NCBI GenBank assembly: GCA_013397865.1
Contig: VZTI01003363.1
Coordinates: 726,192 to 790,191 of the forward strand
DNA length: 64,000 nt
Origin: Struthidea cinerea
Taxonomy: Eukaryota > Chordata > Aves > Passeriformes > Corcoracidae
Reading direction: 5' to 3'
Below are positions 12,904 to 27,093 of this stretch, one piece after another (within the stretch, counting starts at the first letter, position 1; each line of letters begins with the position of its first letter). The notes under the pieces are model-generated. The model was not told the DNA's origin. It saw nothing but the letters and a program-made list of their open reading frames with translations, and did not search any database. The translations under genes were made by a program, and so were the position numbers.

Positions 12904-15900
12904 TTGTACCAAATTTCTATTATGAAGATAAATGCAAGATTATTAACATTGCATACTAAAAGAACAACTTAATTCTAAAAAGGTCATTTAATGTCATATT
13001 GGAGATAAACAGAGTCCAGGTCTGCAAGCATGCACACCAGGATAATTCCAGATTAAAGGTTTGCTTAACATGTAAGAAGAGAAAATGACTTTTACTTGAG
13101 TCTGCAGTGATGTCAGCCAGCTGAAGTCTCAAAACTGAATATTGCTCGAATGAGAGAAATAATCTGTGGAAACACCTTACTGAGTGCTCTTTGTGCAACA
13201 ACCACCAAGAGCTGTTGCCAACTACATAATTTAGTCTTCATACTGAAGTGGCAATTTTCCTGTTCATTCTGGGACAGTGTCAAGTGCAACCAGAATACTT
13301 CAATCTCAGATTTCTCTCTAGTGTATTTCAGAGGCCAGCTGATCTGCTTCCTGCCTCACTTTTCCTTTTATCTTCAAATTTGATTGTATTGTTCAAACAA
13401 CGTTTGAACAGGAAAAGTTATGTTGCACACTGATAGAAAATATTAATTCTGAAGATTGAACTAAATCTTTTTGGATTGTTTGAATTTGTACTATTCAAAG
13501 TCACAATGACTCAAATCTCTGTGGCTGGATGGCCAAATTTTCAATCAGTTTTTAGGCAAGAGGATGGTCTGTGTTTGGGCAGCCTGGGGTGAATTAATAC
13601 CTACCATGTCTTCTGCAGAAAGCATGTCTCTCACACTTAAAAACCTACTTTCTGCTGCCTGTCATGCTACACTACTAATGAGCCTCTTTGGAGAGCAGAA
13701 AGTACACAAAATTCTTTCTCTTCTTTCCTCTATTTCACAAAGCAGGTAGATAAAACCTTTCTCTTTTGAAAAAAAAAAGAACAGTTGTTGAGCTTGAGAT
13801 GTGACTGTCTGTGATCATCTGCGACCTGCTTTACGGTGTGAACAAGAGGGCCAGAGTGCTGCCAGGAGCCAGAGTGCTCGGAGAGAAAAGTGCCTCTCTT
13901 TCTCCTAGATTAGGGCTTGTTAATGCCATCAAGATGAATGGAAAGACAGGCACTGACTCCAGAGAGCTACATCAATGAGATGGATGAAAACGGAGTTAAT
14001 TGTTTCTCAATCGAGTTAGTGAAAAGGCAAAGGCAAAACAGAAGAGAATTGTTGCACTATTTATTCCTCTCTATGTATATTAGTAATTTTTCATGATATA
14101 AAGTTGCTCATACTTTTTAAAGTTGCTTATGCTTCCTAGTCTTCAAACTCAGGCTCTTGCATTTTGGAGCCTTTGTCTTTGCTGCCTCTCCTCAGGCCCA
14201 GATATTCACATCTCTCTTTCAAGTATTGGTGACTCTTTTTCTCCCTTCACATGCCTATCAAACAAGGAACCTAACTGAGTGAACATATGAAGGTGGGTAA
14301 AGGCAAGGCAAGGTTCCTGAAAGTTATTATTTTTTTTCTTAACAGATTGGTAAAATTAAGCCTTTTACAAATTTGGTATAACATTTCCTTTAGAATCAAA
14401 TAACTTTATTCCTTTTCCTGACTCTATAGAATTCTTTTAGTATAGGTTAGGAAGCAGCAACTTCCCTTCTCAGGAAGAACCTGAAAATTGGGTTAGGTTT
14501 CTGGGGCATGAGAGTAAAAGAAATGTCACAGATTTGTTCACCTCACCAAGGAGTGAGGCAAGTACGTGGTGGAAGGTATTTCCAGCTATAGGGACCAAGC
14601 AAATCACCCACAACTTTTTCACTCCCCTGAAAAGCTATTTCTAAAGCACAAGGAAGAATGTTCTCACTCCTTACATTTTATAATGCAATGATTTTTGGGG
14701 ATTATCCAGGGATTTACTTCAAAGCAGTGTTTAGTTTCTAGCATCTGGAAAAGATGAGCTACTTGCTTGTGTCTAACATTCTTACTGGAAGCTCTATGCT
14801 GTGATATTCCTGCAATAAACCAGCATGTATAAAAGAGTCTCATGGTCAAATTAAACTCCAAGAGCTATCCCCAAGAATATTTGGAGTTTTTAAGTAAACC
14901 ATTTCTCAAAACACAGAAATAAATGTCACTGTAAGTAATCTATTTCTGCATGTCCCAGTAACAGAGTAGTAGCATGTACCTGCAAACCAGAAGGAGTTGT
15001 TGGCCTGGATCTTCAGCTTCAGCTGTGATAATTAAAGGCAGACAACTTTAATTCAGTCATAAGGTTGTAATTTGCTGAGCTGCAGTATAGGCAATTCACC
15101 AGCTGTTCTGTGGCCACCAAGAAAACAATCTGTACTTGGACTATGTCCTTGTGGCCGCAGCCTATGTCAAATAGAGGATTTAACCCTAAATGTTGATAAA
15201 GGAAAGCTTAATAATTTCATATTTTATGACTACTGTGCTTTGGCTGATGTCCTGGATGAGAGTGACCTGGATAAATGTGGATGTCTAGAAAATGGGTATC
15301 TATAACTAAGCAAGTCACCTTGGATTCTTCTTTATACACAACAGAGGACCAGTGGTGCCTTACAGAGTATAAATGCACTAATTTTTAGGTCATTGGCTAT
15401 GCTACAAGAATACTTTGTCAATTGTGTTAATATATTGTAAAAATAAGCAAGAGAGCTCCAATGGGAAACTCTGTAATTTCATTTCAAAACCTTAGATGAG
15501 GTACATTCTACATGATGACAACGATGATGAGAGTTGGATGCACTCAAGGTTTTCATCCATTTGCACAAACTGAACTTGAGCAGTTGAGGATTATAAAATT
15601 ATGCTTGTCCCTGTCCCTAGTAATGAGCATTTTTCTCTTGAATTAGAATCTACATGACCACTCAGTGTAATTATCCAATCATACTTTGAAACACTGGTCA
15701 GCATTCAATCTTCTGTGTATAAAGACATAAATAATTTCCTTGACCTTCAATGTCTTCTCTTCGTCATTGTAATTCTAATATCCAAATGACACCTTGATCC
15801 TAACTGCTGCTTTCTGTCCCTGTAATCGTCAGGGAGCTAATAAAGTACAGCAGATTAAAGAATCTCAACAAAGTATCATTTAAGTCAACAATGAATAATA

Positions 15901-18900
15901 ATTATAGTGCAAAGACTGCCAATTCTAATTGTAAGAATTTTATATACTTTTGGGAAAGAAGAACTATTCCTAGATAGAAGAATGTTGTTTTTAATACTCC
16001 CCTGCCTCAATTTTTTATTTCTTAACAAAAGGTGATCATATTCTTCTGCTGAATTGAAAAATAGCTTTCAAATTGGTAGCAAATATGCTGTGACTCCCTT
16101 TGGTGGAAGCAGAAGGTTTAATATGGCACATCATTTCCACAATTTTGGGCAAGTGCTACAGTACTTAAGAAACAATGTCTAATGACTTAAAAAGAAAGCA
16201 TGCTAGCCCTCAGCCACCCAGTTGCCTGTAGAGGCAGTCAAAGAGGGGGAAAGTAGTCACAGCAACCCACTGACTTTTATAGAGTTCCAGGCAAGGTCTA
16301 GGAAGAGGAGTCAGTTCCAAGAAACTCAAGTACTCTCCTCCTACTTCAGACCTTGATGTGATTGATACATTGCCTCCTTTGAATTTTCTTCACCCAAGAG
16401 TAGAGGACATGCAACAGCTCCAGAAAATATTATTTCAGTAATTTTAGACTTGGTTATAAATCAGGAGCTGTTGTTTATAATGTACATCTACTTTTCATAG
16501 AGTCCGTCATGTTAATTTACTTCAAACTTGCCCTTCAGTGGATCTTGCTCCTGGTGTGTGACCCAACTACGCAGAAAAGATGGATCATGTTGACAAGGCA
16601 CACGCTGAGCCACTTTCTCACTGGACTGGAGGCAGAAAAAAGGCTTCTGTCCCTCTGCTTTTTGTCTCTTGATTATGGACTTTGTGTTGTTCTATTTCTG
16701 GACCTGGTTGGGTGACCTGCTCTCCACAGCCACATTGCTCTGAGGAAATGCAAAGGTAATCACAAGCCTCCTGTTCTTGCTACAGTGAGGCTTGAGATTA
16801 GTGGTATTTCAGTTTGTTTTTTAGGATGGTGTTTATCTTCTACCGAATCGTAGAGTTCATATCACTTAATTCCAGCAATTTCACAGTTAATTTTTCAACT
16901 TAGCCAAGTTAGTCCACTAAGCTACAGCTCCAGAGAAGATGCAGTGAGACAGGCTGATACAGGCCACATATTAACGGGGTCTATTTTATGGCAGGATGCA
17001 CGTGGAAATAAATTTATCTTTCCATTGGCTACAGAGGGAACATGAATAACTATCTTAAAGTTAAACCTCCTGCCTGCACAGATTTTGGTCTTGCGGAATC
17101 AAGGAGTGATTATCCAACACTTCGAAATGCCCGTACGCTGTCTGTATGCTGCAGATCAATCACTTAACTGGTTTTGCATAAAACTGCTGGGTAGCAGTCA
17201 GTACTGGCTCAATCTAACACCTTTATTAAAAATGGAAATAGATATAAAATCCTTGCCAATAAATCCTATGAGTGACACAAACACTGGCAGAATGATAAAT
17301 TATGACAGATGAAGGGTTGGTAGTGCAGCATGAGCTGGACTTGGTAACAAACAAAAGTGTGCTGCAGTATGCATAAAAAATGGAATACTGGAAAATGGCA
17401 TGTTTGTAAAGGATTTTGAAGACCACCAAGTGTTAACGCCAGTGTGACAAACAATGGTGCTAATATGATTACTGAGGGTGTTAAGAAGAGTATGATAGTT
17501 TTATGGTATAAAGACTGCTGGATGCAGAATTAGCTGCGCAAATTTTCTGAGGGATAGAAAAGTGTGTGTCTCAGTGAGGAGCATATATGGCTTGAGTTGC
17601 ATATAGAAACAAAGACTGAGAAGGAAGCTGAATGCAGTATAGTCAACTTGCCTTCACTACAAACACACAGCAAAAGGTTACGTTGATATAGCTCCTCACT
17701 CTAAGGTGTAACAACAGCCTGTGTCTCAAAGCGGAAACTGGACAAATTAAAAATAGAACTTAGGCACACTCCCTAAGCAATTGAGATTCTCTGTATCTTG
17801 TTTACAAGTCCAGTTATTTTCATTCTCATTATCATCATTATGTCTCCAGAAGATATTTTTAATCAAATTCAAATTATGTATTCCACTTGCTGTCACTACT
17901 GTGTGAAGTTGAATGATGTAGGAAATACAGAAGTCTGGCCAGATGAATACCTTAACTTCTATGAGTCTAATGCAGAAAACATACCCCTCATGGTTTTATT
18001 GAAATCCTTGGTCATGTCTGCTCCTAGGTATGGAATATTTATTTCCATTTCAGTATTTTTTCCAAAAGCAGGTGTGTTTTACAAATGTTCTTGCTGATAA
18101 GCTGCATGCCTTTTCTCTCTTTTCTGGAAATATGGGCAATCTAGTGGAAACCTTTGATTTTTACTTCAGTTTTACAGTCACGTGGTGTCATTTGTTTGAA
18201 CTCCTTTTCCAGTGTGAAGAAGACTGTGTTGCTTTAAAGGCATTTTTTGTTTTGATGGTGATCATATGCCTTTCAGCACTGATTGTCATGCTGTGTTTGG
18301 CTAGCCAGACTGGTTTCCTTGAGGATGGAACCACTCAAAAATAAAATAAAAATAAAGAAAAAAAAATCAAATTGTGTACTCTCTGCCAGAAAAATTAGCA
18401 AACTCCTGTGGAATTGAATGTCTTGTAAATAGAAAAGTGGCACTGATGGGAAGTGCAAACATTTCACAGCATGTGGTCTTGAAGAGCTCTTAGCATCTGA
18501 AATATTTAATTTCCTGCTGAGGATAGGATGTGATTTATCATTTAGTAAAGTCAGTGACTTTTATTCGCTAAGTAGGAAGGACATTTTCCAACACTGCAGT
18601 CCACTGCTGTCTTTCACAACTGCCTCAGAAGTGCTTTGTAGGATATTCTATACACGTGTTGGATGTGACGCTGACCCTGCATGGGTGATCAGAATGCACT
18701 TCAGGAGGTGAGGGTAAAGGCATACATTAAACCATCTTCATAATGTGAATTATTGCTAAGGACAATAGTGCATTCCCCCTTTCAACTTTCCTGCTGGGCT
18801 AAAATAGTGCTAAAAACTGATCACTAAATGGGGAACTGAACACAAATAATACATGCTTTTGGCACGTGTATTGACTCCGTAAAGAAAACCATGTATATAA

Positions 18901-19239
18901 TAACACTTAGAGCTGTAGGGATCCTGCCCATCAGCTCCATTTACTGCCAAAGCTGCTCGTGACCAGACAAGCTGAAATAGAAGATTTAAACATCCAACGA
19001 GGATTAGTCCTGAAAACAAACCAAGGAGAGAGGCAGGTTGACTCATTTCTCTAGCAGTACTCTTCCAGAGTCCAGAGAGACCTGAAGAAGTAAGATCATG
19101 TGATGTTCCAACTGGCTGAATCTTGTTATCTGAGATTCTGCTTGCATGAAAAATGGATCTGCAAATATATTGTTGGTGTACAGTATTCACCTGCAGCTCA
19201 CAAGCAACCCACACCATTTCGTACTGAAGTGAGAAAGGA
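12904..19239. other. Intergenic, no supported gene
   Basis: No coding exon or recognised repeat was found. Two overlapping plus-strand open frames at 17798-18344 end just before a cluster of AATAAA-type hexamers (18340-18358). They resemble no known protein and are treated as chance. Confidence 0.45.
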
Positions 19240-19372
19240 TCACAAAATCCAGGTGGGACACCCGTGTCCTGGGGTGCATCAGGCACAGCATCTCCAGCCA
19301 GTCAAGGGATGGGATTGTCCTGCTCTGCTCTGCCTCACCTCGTGTAAGGTGTGGCCTCACCTCGAGTAATTT
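19240..19372 (+). mobile_element. CR1 LINE internal fragment
   Basis: Its reverse complement matches, phrase by phrase, the inner part of the CR1 copy near 12360-12450: 'actcgaggtgaggc', 'cagagcag.aggacaatcc', 'cccttgac.agctgg' and 'atgctgtgcctgatgca'. It is therefore a CR1 piece in the opposite orientation to that copy. No 3' tail is present. Confidence 0.72.
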
Positions 19373-19959
19373 ACTTATTTCTAGCAAAGGAAGAACAAAT
19401 GTGTCTGCTCTTATCTTCTATGTCCTTCAAATATTGGCTCTTTTTTAAGTTTTCTCGGTATTTAAAAAGATTTTCATTAAAACATTGTTTCTTTGCTTTC
19501 TAGATGCAAAATTTCATCCTTTTGGTTAAGGTTTGATGTTTCCCATCAAAAATATTTCCCATTTTTCTCATGGAAAATAAAAATGATCCTTACGATATTA
19601 AAACTCAGCTTACATTTTAACACTATTTCTGTGATAAACATACAATTTTTACCAAAACTGAAGACTGACATATGGGTTATTAGTAAGTGGATGCAATAGC
19701 AGAGAGTTGACATTCTCTTCTAAGTGAAGCAGATTACACAGCCAGTGTAAACCTCACAAAATAGGTTACTCCCTGCAGTTTAATTTCCAGCCTTTGCTGA
19801 GTCTATTATTCCTTCTTTCCCTACAAGACATTCTCTATCTTCATAGTTATTGCCACCTTATTCTTGCAAATAAGATAGCAAACTATTTCATCCTGTCTCT
19901 CCTATCCCTATTTCTCTTATTTCTATTTTTAAATTGTGTCAATAAGAGTTTTTTTAAAG

Positions 19960-20045
19960 ATAATATCATATATATACACTCACATATATTCTATACTTAC
20001 ATATGTATACATATAAGAATATACATAAAAAACATATCTTATTAA
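19960..20045. repeat. AT-rich (TA/CATA) low-complexity tract
   Basis: Degenerate runs of ATAT, CATA and TATAC words extend over about 85 bases. Confidence 0.75.
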
Positions 20046-23000
20046 ATTCTTTCATGTAGTACAATAATTTCTTGCAGGAGGTTAATCTCAGGTTCCCAAA
20101 AGATGATCAATGACCTTTCTGGATATGGTGAAGAAGAAAAAGAAGCGACTGTTTCACTGTCATGATCCAAAGGAGACTCATTTGCAATCTGTGCCTAAGT
20201 GTCCCTATCCATGTGACACATTAAAACCAGAATTTTCTAGTGAATGATGACACATGCTACTTAGGCAGAACTGATGTGAAAAAGTGTCTCATAAGCCAAT
20301 CCACAAGCCCTTCAGTTTCATATCTCAGTCTTCACGCCACAGTATTTCACTGTTCCCATCAACAATTCAGCTGAGTCTGAGTTCCCATTAACAATCTTCA
20401 TCTGCTTCCCACTCCTCTGCTCTGTTCTCAAAGGCATAAGGGAGCAAGTCTACATAGGTGACTTGGCAGTTTTGCAGGGAGGCTGATGATGCTGGTATGG
20501 CTTCCCAGAGGCAAAGGATGTTCAGTGCTCTCGTCCTTGGCTGAGCATCAGCAATAGACAGGAAGTATCAGAGGGAGGGAGTGGGAAATATCGGAGGGAG
20601 GCATAGGGATACTCAGTAAATCTGGGTTTAAAATGTGGCAGATGATGGCTTAAGGCTAGTGTACAGTGATGCTGAACAAAAGAGCATAGGAAAAAATGAG
20701 AGTTCAAAAGATGAGAATTTGTGGGTTTGAGAACTTGACTGTACAATGACAAAAGACTTTTTCTGGAATGTTTGAAAGACAAAGCAGGGGTGAAATGTGT
20801 AGGGGCACTGGGGAGGAAGCGATTGCCATTAAAAAGGAGGTGAGGAGATTCAGGGATCTGCTGTAAGTAGAGAAATGGTGAAATCACATCTGTATGTTGG
20901 CAGCAAACAGGAAAGAAAATAACGCAAGTATTAAAAGCTCTACTCAAATAGTCTGAGTGGTTGGAGGAAAACCTGCCAAACAGCTTCAAGTATCCAGAGA
21001 AGGGGCATGGGTTGGGAGTTATCCAGGCAGTATTCAAGGACTTCTCTGTGTAACTGATGGAGATGCTGTTGTCAAGGGCTGAAAGCTGTATATATGCTTA
21101 AATATTAACTGAACAACTGCCCTTGCCTTCTGCTGGTGCTATGTGTTTTTGATCCTGCTTCTTCGTCACGGCATACAAGGGCTGGAGCTGGGAGACCAGC
21201 AGCTCCCATCAGGCTGTCTGGCCATACCATGCATTTTGTACCACAGCGCTTGTTAGTGTTGCCATTTTTGCAACAGCCATTGAGAAGGTGAATAATTTAA
21301 CCTCTGAGTAAAGTCCCAATAGAGGGACTGAAGGAAAAATGAGTTCGCTGGGCAGAGAGAAGTGCTGCAATTCTCATTTGTGCTTTCTATTGTTTAGGTC
21401 CTTCCTTGGTGTTAGAAGCAGCAGCTCATTCTGTGACCTTTTACTATCATCACACGATTGGGTTTCCAGCTATTTCACTTAATGTAGGTCATCAGGCACA
21501 TAGCATTTTAAAATCAATTCATATTTAATGTCTGCTGAATGAAAATAAAGAAATTGACCAAATAATTATTTTAGAATTTGGCAAAAACCTTCATGTTTTT
21601 GGAGTGGCTTATTTCCATGGGGATGCAACATCTTTAACATCTTTATTATGTGGTAGTCTAAACCAACTGAAATTGTTGAGAACAAAGACAAGCCTAGTTC
21701 AAGTTTCATAAGATTTTTCCTCAGATCTGAAATTGAGGTAACCATTGGAAAAACTAAGGTTGGTTTGAAAGCAAAGATTTTCTCAAAGGAATTTCTTATG
21801 GCTGAATGGCTGTATTTATCACATTACCTTTTTTACCCTGTGTGTTACATTCAGATTCCAGATATGTTTATAATCACACAGCACAGTTGAAAACTACTGT
21901 TTGCTTGGGAGTAGCCTTGAAGAGTTTTCAGACAGTCCAAACCTGTCATTGTGTAAAATTTGGCATGATATGGTGGGTGAACATAGCCCACCCACCACCC
22001 TGGAGATTTAGGAAGCTTTGTTAGACCCATGCCTGGGGAGAGTGAGGGTGGATGGCCCTCTGCTCACTGTCCTGTGCAATAAGAGGACACCCACAGAGGG
22101 CTTGTGCCCAAAGCAACAGGGAGTGATGTGAGCAACAGAGAGTGAGTAAGCAATTACAGCTCGTAAGATTAATATTTCCTGCTGAAAGTCTGTTGCTTCA
22201 TGACTCTCTGTGAAAGGACCTGGGAAACTCAGGTGCGTTGAAGCTTAATCCCAATGAGATGCATCCCACTGCAGCTAATGCTGACCAATTATTCAAGCTA
22301 CCAGTGTGTTATTTCTGGTGGGCAGCTCTCCGTGCCCTTACCATTTCCCTAATCTTCTTTTCACTAAATCCTTTCCTAACAATTACTTAAGAGAGAAAGC
22401 AGTACCAGGTAAAGCAGGATTAAGATACTGATCTTCTCAATGAACTGAGACTCAGAAAAATAAAGGTATCTCACAAATATGAAAGCCACTAAGAGTTAGT
22501 TTACTTCTGCTGAATAGGATTAAAAGGAATTTGACAACCTGCTGATGTTTCCCCTAAGGCTCTCCTCCCCAACACACTACCCCAGACAGTCATGTAATGT
22601 AGGGAACAGTAGAAATCTATTGAGGAAATTGAAGAGTACTCTGAGTTTGAAGTTTTAAAATAAAACCTTAACTGGGGAGTGAGTGAGTCATAGACTTTGT
22701 GTATAAAAAACACTGAATGATGTTCAAAACCCAGAGATGGATAAATCTTTGTGATGTGGTGAAAACTTGTTATTAAAGAAGCAACTCTTTAAACAGCGGT
22801 TTTATCACCATCAGGGCATAACAGTCCAAATACTCCTCCCACACCTTCACAAGACATGTGCAGTTTGCCCTTGAGAACACATATGGAAACATACACGCAC
22901 CCTCCAGTACCTGATGGGAGCCTTACATGTGCAGGCAGGGCTGGCTGACAAAAGCCTCAGCTGTACCAGCAAGGCTGGCAGATTGCTGCCACAGCATTTT

Positions 23001-23875
23001 CTTTCCAGAGAAATTAAGGTTGGTTTGTTTGTTTGTTTTTTAAATGCAGCAGGTGCCTTGCTAAGCAAAGCAGTTCAAGTTGTGCCAAAGCTCTGACAGG
23101 AACTGATGATGGAAAGAGCCTGTAGCTGTGTGGCTTCGCCTTTGGTGAGTGTAACTGTGCTCTGGAAGCCTTGTCATTGCTAACATTGACCAGCAGTGAA
23201 TTAAAAAATAAAAGAAAAGAAACAAATTTAAGAAAAAAAGATTGAAAAAAGTACCTTACCATTTATCTTCCTAGCAAAACAGGATATATTATGTTGTGTA
23301 AGACAACGGAGCATTTCTTGCCTTCACAGAAGGAAAGGTGAAATTCTGTTATAACACAGATGTTGATGCTTTCTGCTATTCACCCTATTTTTCTCAATAT
23401 GAGTTATTACGTGCTATTATCAAGTGGTTTTGAAAAGCATCTAAAACCAGTCAAAGCACTATAATAGATCTGATCTTTCTTGTAGCTTTGTTTAGACTAA
23501 ATTTTTCCTAAGAAATGTGATCATTTTCTGATTCCATCAGTTTTGGAGTTATTCTCCACACTACCTGCACAGAATATCTCTACTCTGCTATCAGTATTTC
23601 CAGCTGATGGTTTTACCCGCATTTCTCAACATTCATAGCTTCCTTCAAGTCCCATAGGAGACAGAGGCTTTCATTTAAAATCTGAGTTTATAGATTTGCT
23701 GACTACAAAAAATCCCCCCCAAAAAACCAAAACCCCACTAAAGATGTGTACCTGAAAAGTAATAGCACCTAATTTATCTTTTTAATATGCATATATTTAA
23801 AATTAGCCATAGTAGGTCACCATTGTTTGTTGGTTTTTTTTTTAATGTTGGGGACTGGCTACACTGAGTTTCCTT

Positions 23876-23903
23876 AGATATATATATATTTATTTATTTA
23901 TAG
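23876..23903. repeat. (TA)n / (TTTA)n microsatellite
   Basis: A short run of TA dinucleotides is followed by TTTA units. Confidence 0.8.
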
Positions 23904-26516
23904 CGTGGCTAGTCAGAGCTTGGTGTTGAAGGGCTGACTGACTATGTCTTCGCTAATATCACATGTGTGACCTAGTATCCTCTGTCTTGTACCATCAGAG
24001 GACTCTAAATTTCTGCTGACCCAAACCCATGAAGATGTGTAAGAGAGTGGTGGGGTTTGTAAGGATAGTAACAGTGTTTGCAGACCACCTGATATGTAGA
24101 AAAAAAAAAATGGACTATCTTCTGAGCCCACCAGCTCTCCCAAAGTTGTCTTTGGTTTTCAGTCTTTTATGTACACAGAACTGCAGGTACGTCAGCTCTG
24201 TGGGCTACTGCCCGTGAGGCAAAAGGCCCTCTGCTCAAAATCACATAAACTCTGAAAGCAGCTCCAAAACTTGCAGTTTTGCCAGTGTGTCCATGAGTTC
24301 TACAGGCTCTAGCAAGATCCTGGTGAGATGGGTTGCTCACTTCTGTTTGAAGGGCTTCCCACCAGGCATTAGGGCTGGACATGGCTCATTCAAGGGAAAT
24401 AAGGTGCCAGCTCCCAGACCTGGACAGGTTCCCAGCCATGGGCACTGTGGTCATCCTGAACAACTGTGGCGCCCAACAGTACCAGAAGCACTGGCCACCC
24501 GTACTATTGCCATGGCAGCCATGACTCTGGACTTTGCCCCCTCCTGGCTTTGCCAGGTCGCACCCTTCGTGTGAGCCGTGCATGGCGTCTCTCTCCCTGC
24601 ACCCATCACCGGTGGCATTGCAGCCTCTGCTGCCAAATGAGGTCTCCCCAGGACAGGCCCCACATCCAGAGGCAGATGCAGAGAGCTGGTAATGGGAAGA
24701 TGGCGAGCAGACCAGATAAGCTACACCCACAGGACCTGTAATCTTATGGACCCATAATCCAAGAAACCTTAGAGTTACTGGTGATAAAGCAATACTTTTC
24801 TGATATCATCATAATGACGGATTCAAAAGGGTTTCTCACCTTCATACATTGTGCATGTATGCACAAATAGCTGGGTGGGTTATTCTGAGAAACAATTCCC
24901 AGGCTCTTTAAACTTTGTCTTCTGTTTGTTACTACATGAAAAATTAAACTACAGGGCCCAACCCACTGCTCTCTAATTTTGTCCAGTAAGGGGAGGCATT
25001 TTTGCATTTTGGAGACAAACTGTGACAGAGCATTCAGCAAACAGAAAAATTTATATCAAAAACCAGTCCCTTGCCTCCCTGCTTCTCTCATCATCCTCTA
25101 AAATGAAATTAGCTTAAGATAAACTCAATTTTCATTATATAGTTTGGTTTCATTCCACTTACCTCTGTGTTTTCAGAGTATTCTGAATTTCTCTGTATCT
25201 AGGAGAGTGAGAAACACATTCTGCAGACAGAAGTTGTAAGTGCAGTTTTTTGGCTTCTGACTGGGTTTTGAGAAGAAAAAATCCTCAAAACCAAGAAAGA
25301 AAGCGCAAAATTTATGAAACATTCTTCAGCTTGAGATAAGCTTAGTACAGTTAGCAATATAGTTACCATAGCTGTACTGCAGCCATAAAAAGAAGGCAGC
25401 AGATTTTTATGAAGCCAAATGATGCTGTCAGACTGATGGTTTAGGCAGGAAAAAAGGGGTTTACTTTATCTTGATAAACAAGATGTATATTATTGTCAAA
25501 TATATTATTGTCTGGTTATCAGAAACAAGGAGAAAAAGCAAAAGAAATGGTCTGGCTCACTGTGGATGAATTATAAAATACCTGGACAGGGAAAGGCCTC
25601 TAAGAACAGTGTGAGTAACACCCATTATACTGAGTGATGCCTGCCAGATCCAGGCAGAGCACACACATATAAAAGTGAACTTGGGTGTGATTTCCTTCGG
25701 AAATTACTGATCTTGGTTAGTTTAAAGAGCACTGAAAACTGAAGGGTCTAAACTCAAGGGACTCCTATAAACCTGCATCTCTCCCTTCATCTTACATACT
25801 AATACTACTGAGCATCCATCATACTCAGTATCACCCACTTGTAATTAAACAGTTGTAGCTAGGAGCAACAGATTTTAACAGCATTTTTAGGAAGAAACAT
25901 TTTCCTAAAAATAGCAGAGCCCCAAAGATCTTAACCACTAATTTTTAGCTCTCCCTTTTCCCTCCAAAATGTGGTTCATACTCACCAGAACATCATCACA
26001 GAGGTAGACTGAGATAGCTGGCTTCCACAATGTCCTACAGCTTTTCAACTAGATCATCAGTCTTAGAAGGAGGCCTTGGTGTGCCAAATTAGGGGTAGAA
26101 AGTAATTTAGCCTTGGGTTTCCAATTTCAAACTATGCCAGATATGGACATCCAAGATTCCTCATTAGCTGTCTTCTGGTACGAGCAAGAAATTGTCTGAC
26201 TTCAAGAAAAGAACAGGTCTTTAACTGGATGGATGAGCTTTTCCCTGACCTGAGTAAAAGTCAGGTAAATCTGAGCTGTGTGGTGATTTTTCCACTCGTT
26301 CCTTACTGTTGGAGTTGCCTCCAACCATTCTCAGTTACTCTCTGTGTTCTGGCTTTTGTGGGTGCCAGCTCTATGACCTACCTTTCTCCCCTGTTCTTTG
26401 TTCCTACCATCTCTGCTGACTTCTAAAGGAAGGAGACCTGAGACAAGACACTGTGTGCTCCAGGCAGCTGGAGTCAGGGTCTCTGGAGCCTGCTGGGACA
26501 CACACTGGTCACCATG

Positions 26517-27093
26517 TGTGCTGATTTTGGCTGGCATATTGCTAGGTTTCTTCACAGTGGCTGGTATGGGGCTGTATTTTAAATTCATGCTGAACACAGG
26601 GCTGATAATATAGAGATGTTTTTGTTACTGCTGAGCAGGGCTTGCACAGACCCAAAGCCTTTTCTGCTTTATATACTGCCACACTGGCAAGGAAGTTGGG
26701 AATACTTGGGAGGCTGGGAGGAGACATAGCCAGGACAGGCGACCAAAGGGATATTCCAGCATATATGACATCATGCTCAGCATATAAAATGGAGGGAAGA
26801 AGAAGGAAAGGGGGGGGGGGTACATTTGGAGTGATGTCATTTGTCTTCCCAAGTCACTGTTATGCATGGTGGGGCCCTGCTCTCCTGGAACTGGCTGGAC
26901 ACCTGCCTGCCCATGGGTAGCTGTGAATTAAGTCCTTGTTTTGCCTTGCTTGTATTCCTGGCTTTTGGCTTTTTTTGTCTTTATGTCAACCCAGGAGTTT
27001 TCTACCTTTTACCCTTCTGATTCTGTCCCCAATCCCTGGTGTGAGTGAGTGGCTGCATGGGGCTTGGCTGCTGGCTGGGGTTAAACAATAGCA
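26517..27093 (-). mobile_element. Solo LTR of an avian ERVL-type endogenous retrovirus
   Basis: Read on the minus strand it starts TGCTATTGTTTAACCCCAGC, followed by CAGCCAAGCCCCATGCAGCC and CACTCACTC. This resembles the start of a common avian ERVL LTR class (TGT..TGGTTTAACCCCAGC). Further in are a 'CATGATGTCATAT' segment, a TATA box (TATATAAAG, 26667-26675), 'CTGCTCAGCAGTAAC' and an end in 'AGCCAAAATCAGCACA'. Ends are TG and CA, length 577 bp. No internal gag/pol sequence flanks it, so it is a solo LTR. I see no clean 5-bp target duplication (left CCATG, right TCCTG). A 10-base G run at 26811-26820 lies inside it. Confidence 0.82.

Larger units (their letters stand above)
19373..26516. other. 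Intergenic, no supported gene
   Basis: The stretch is mostly AT-rich unique sequence. A GC-richer segment at about 24380-24730 stands out in composition but matches no family I recognise. The 171-codon minus-strand open frame at 20522-21037 has no domain, signal peptide or family resemblance; its Ser/His/Leu/Phe-rich make-up is what a chance frame across a purine-rich plus strand gives. Confidence 0.45.

Noticed and set aside
20522..21037. 171-codon minus-strand open frame
   Set aside because: No domain or family resemblance and biased Ser/His/Phe/Leu content opposite a purine-rich strand. No splice-linked neighbours. Best explained as a chance frame.
24386..24741. GC-rich segment with long frames on both strands as an exon
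   Set aside because: No family resemblance, and frames on both strands reflect GC content. Kept only as a composition note.
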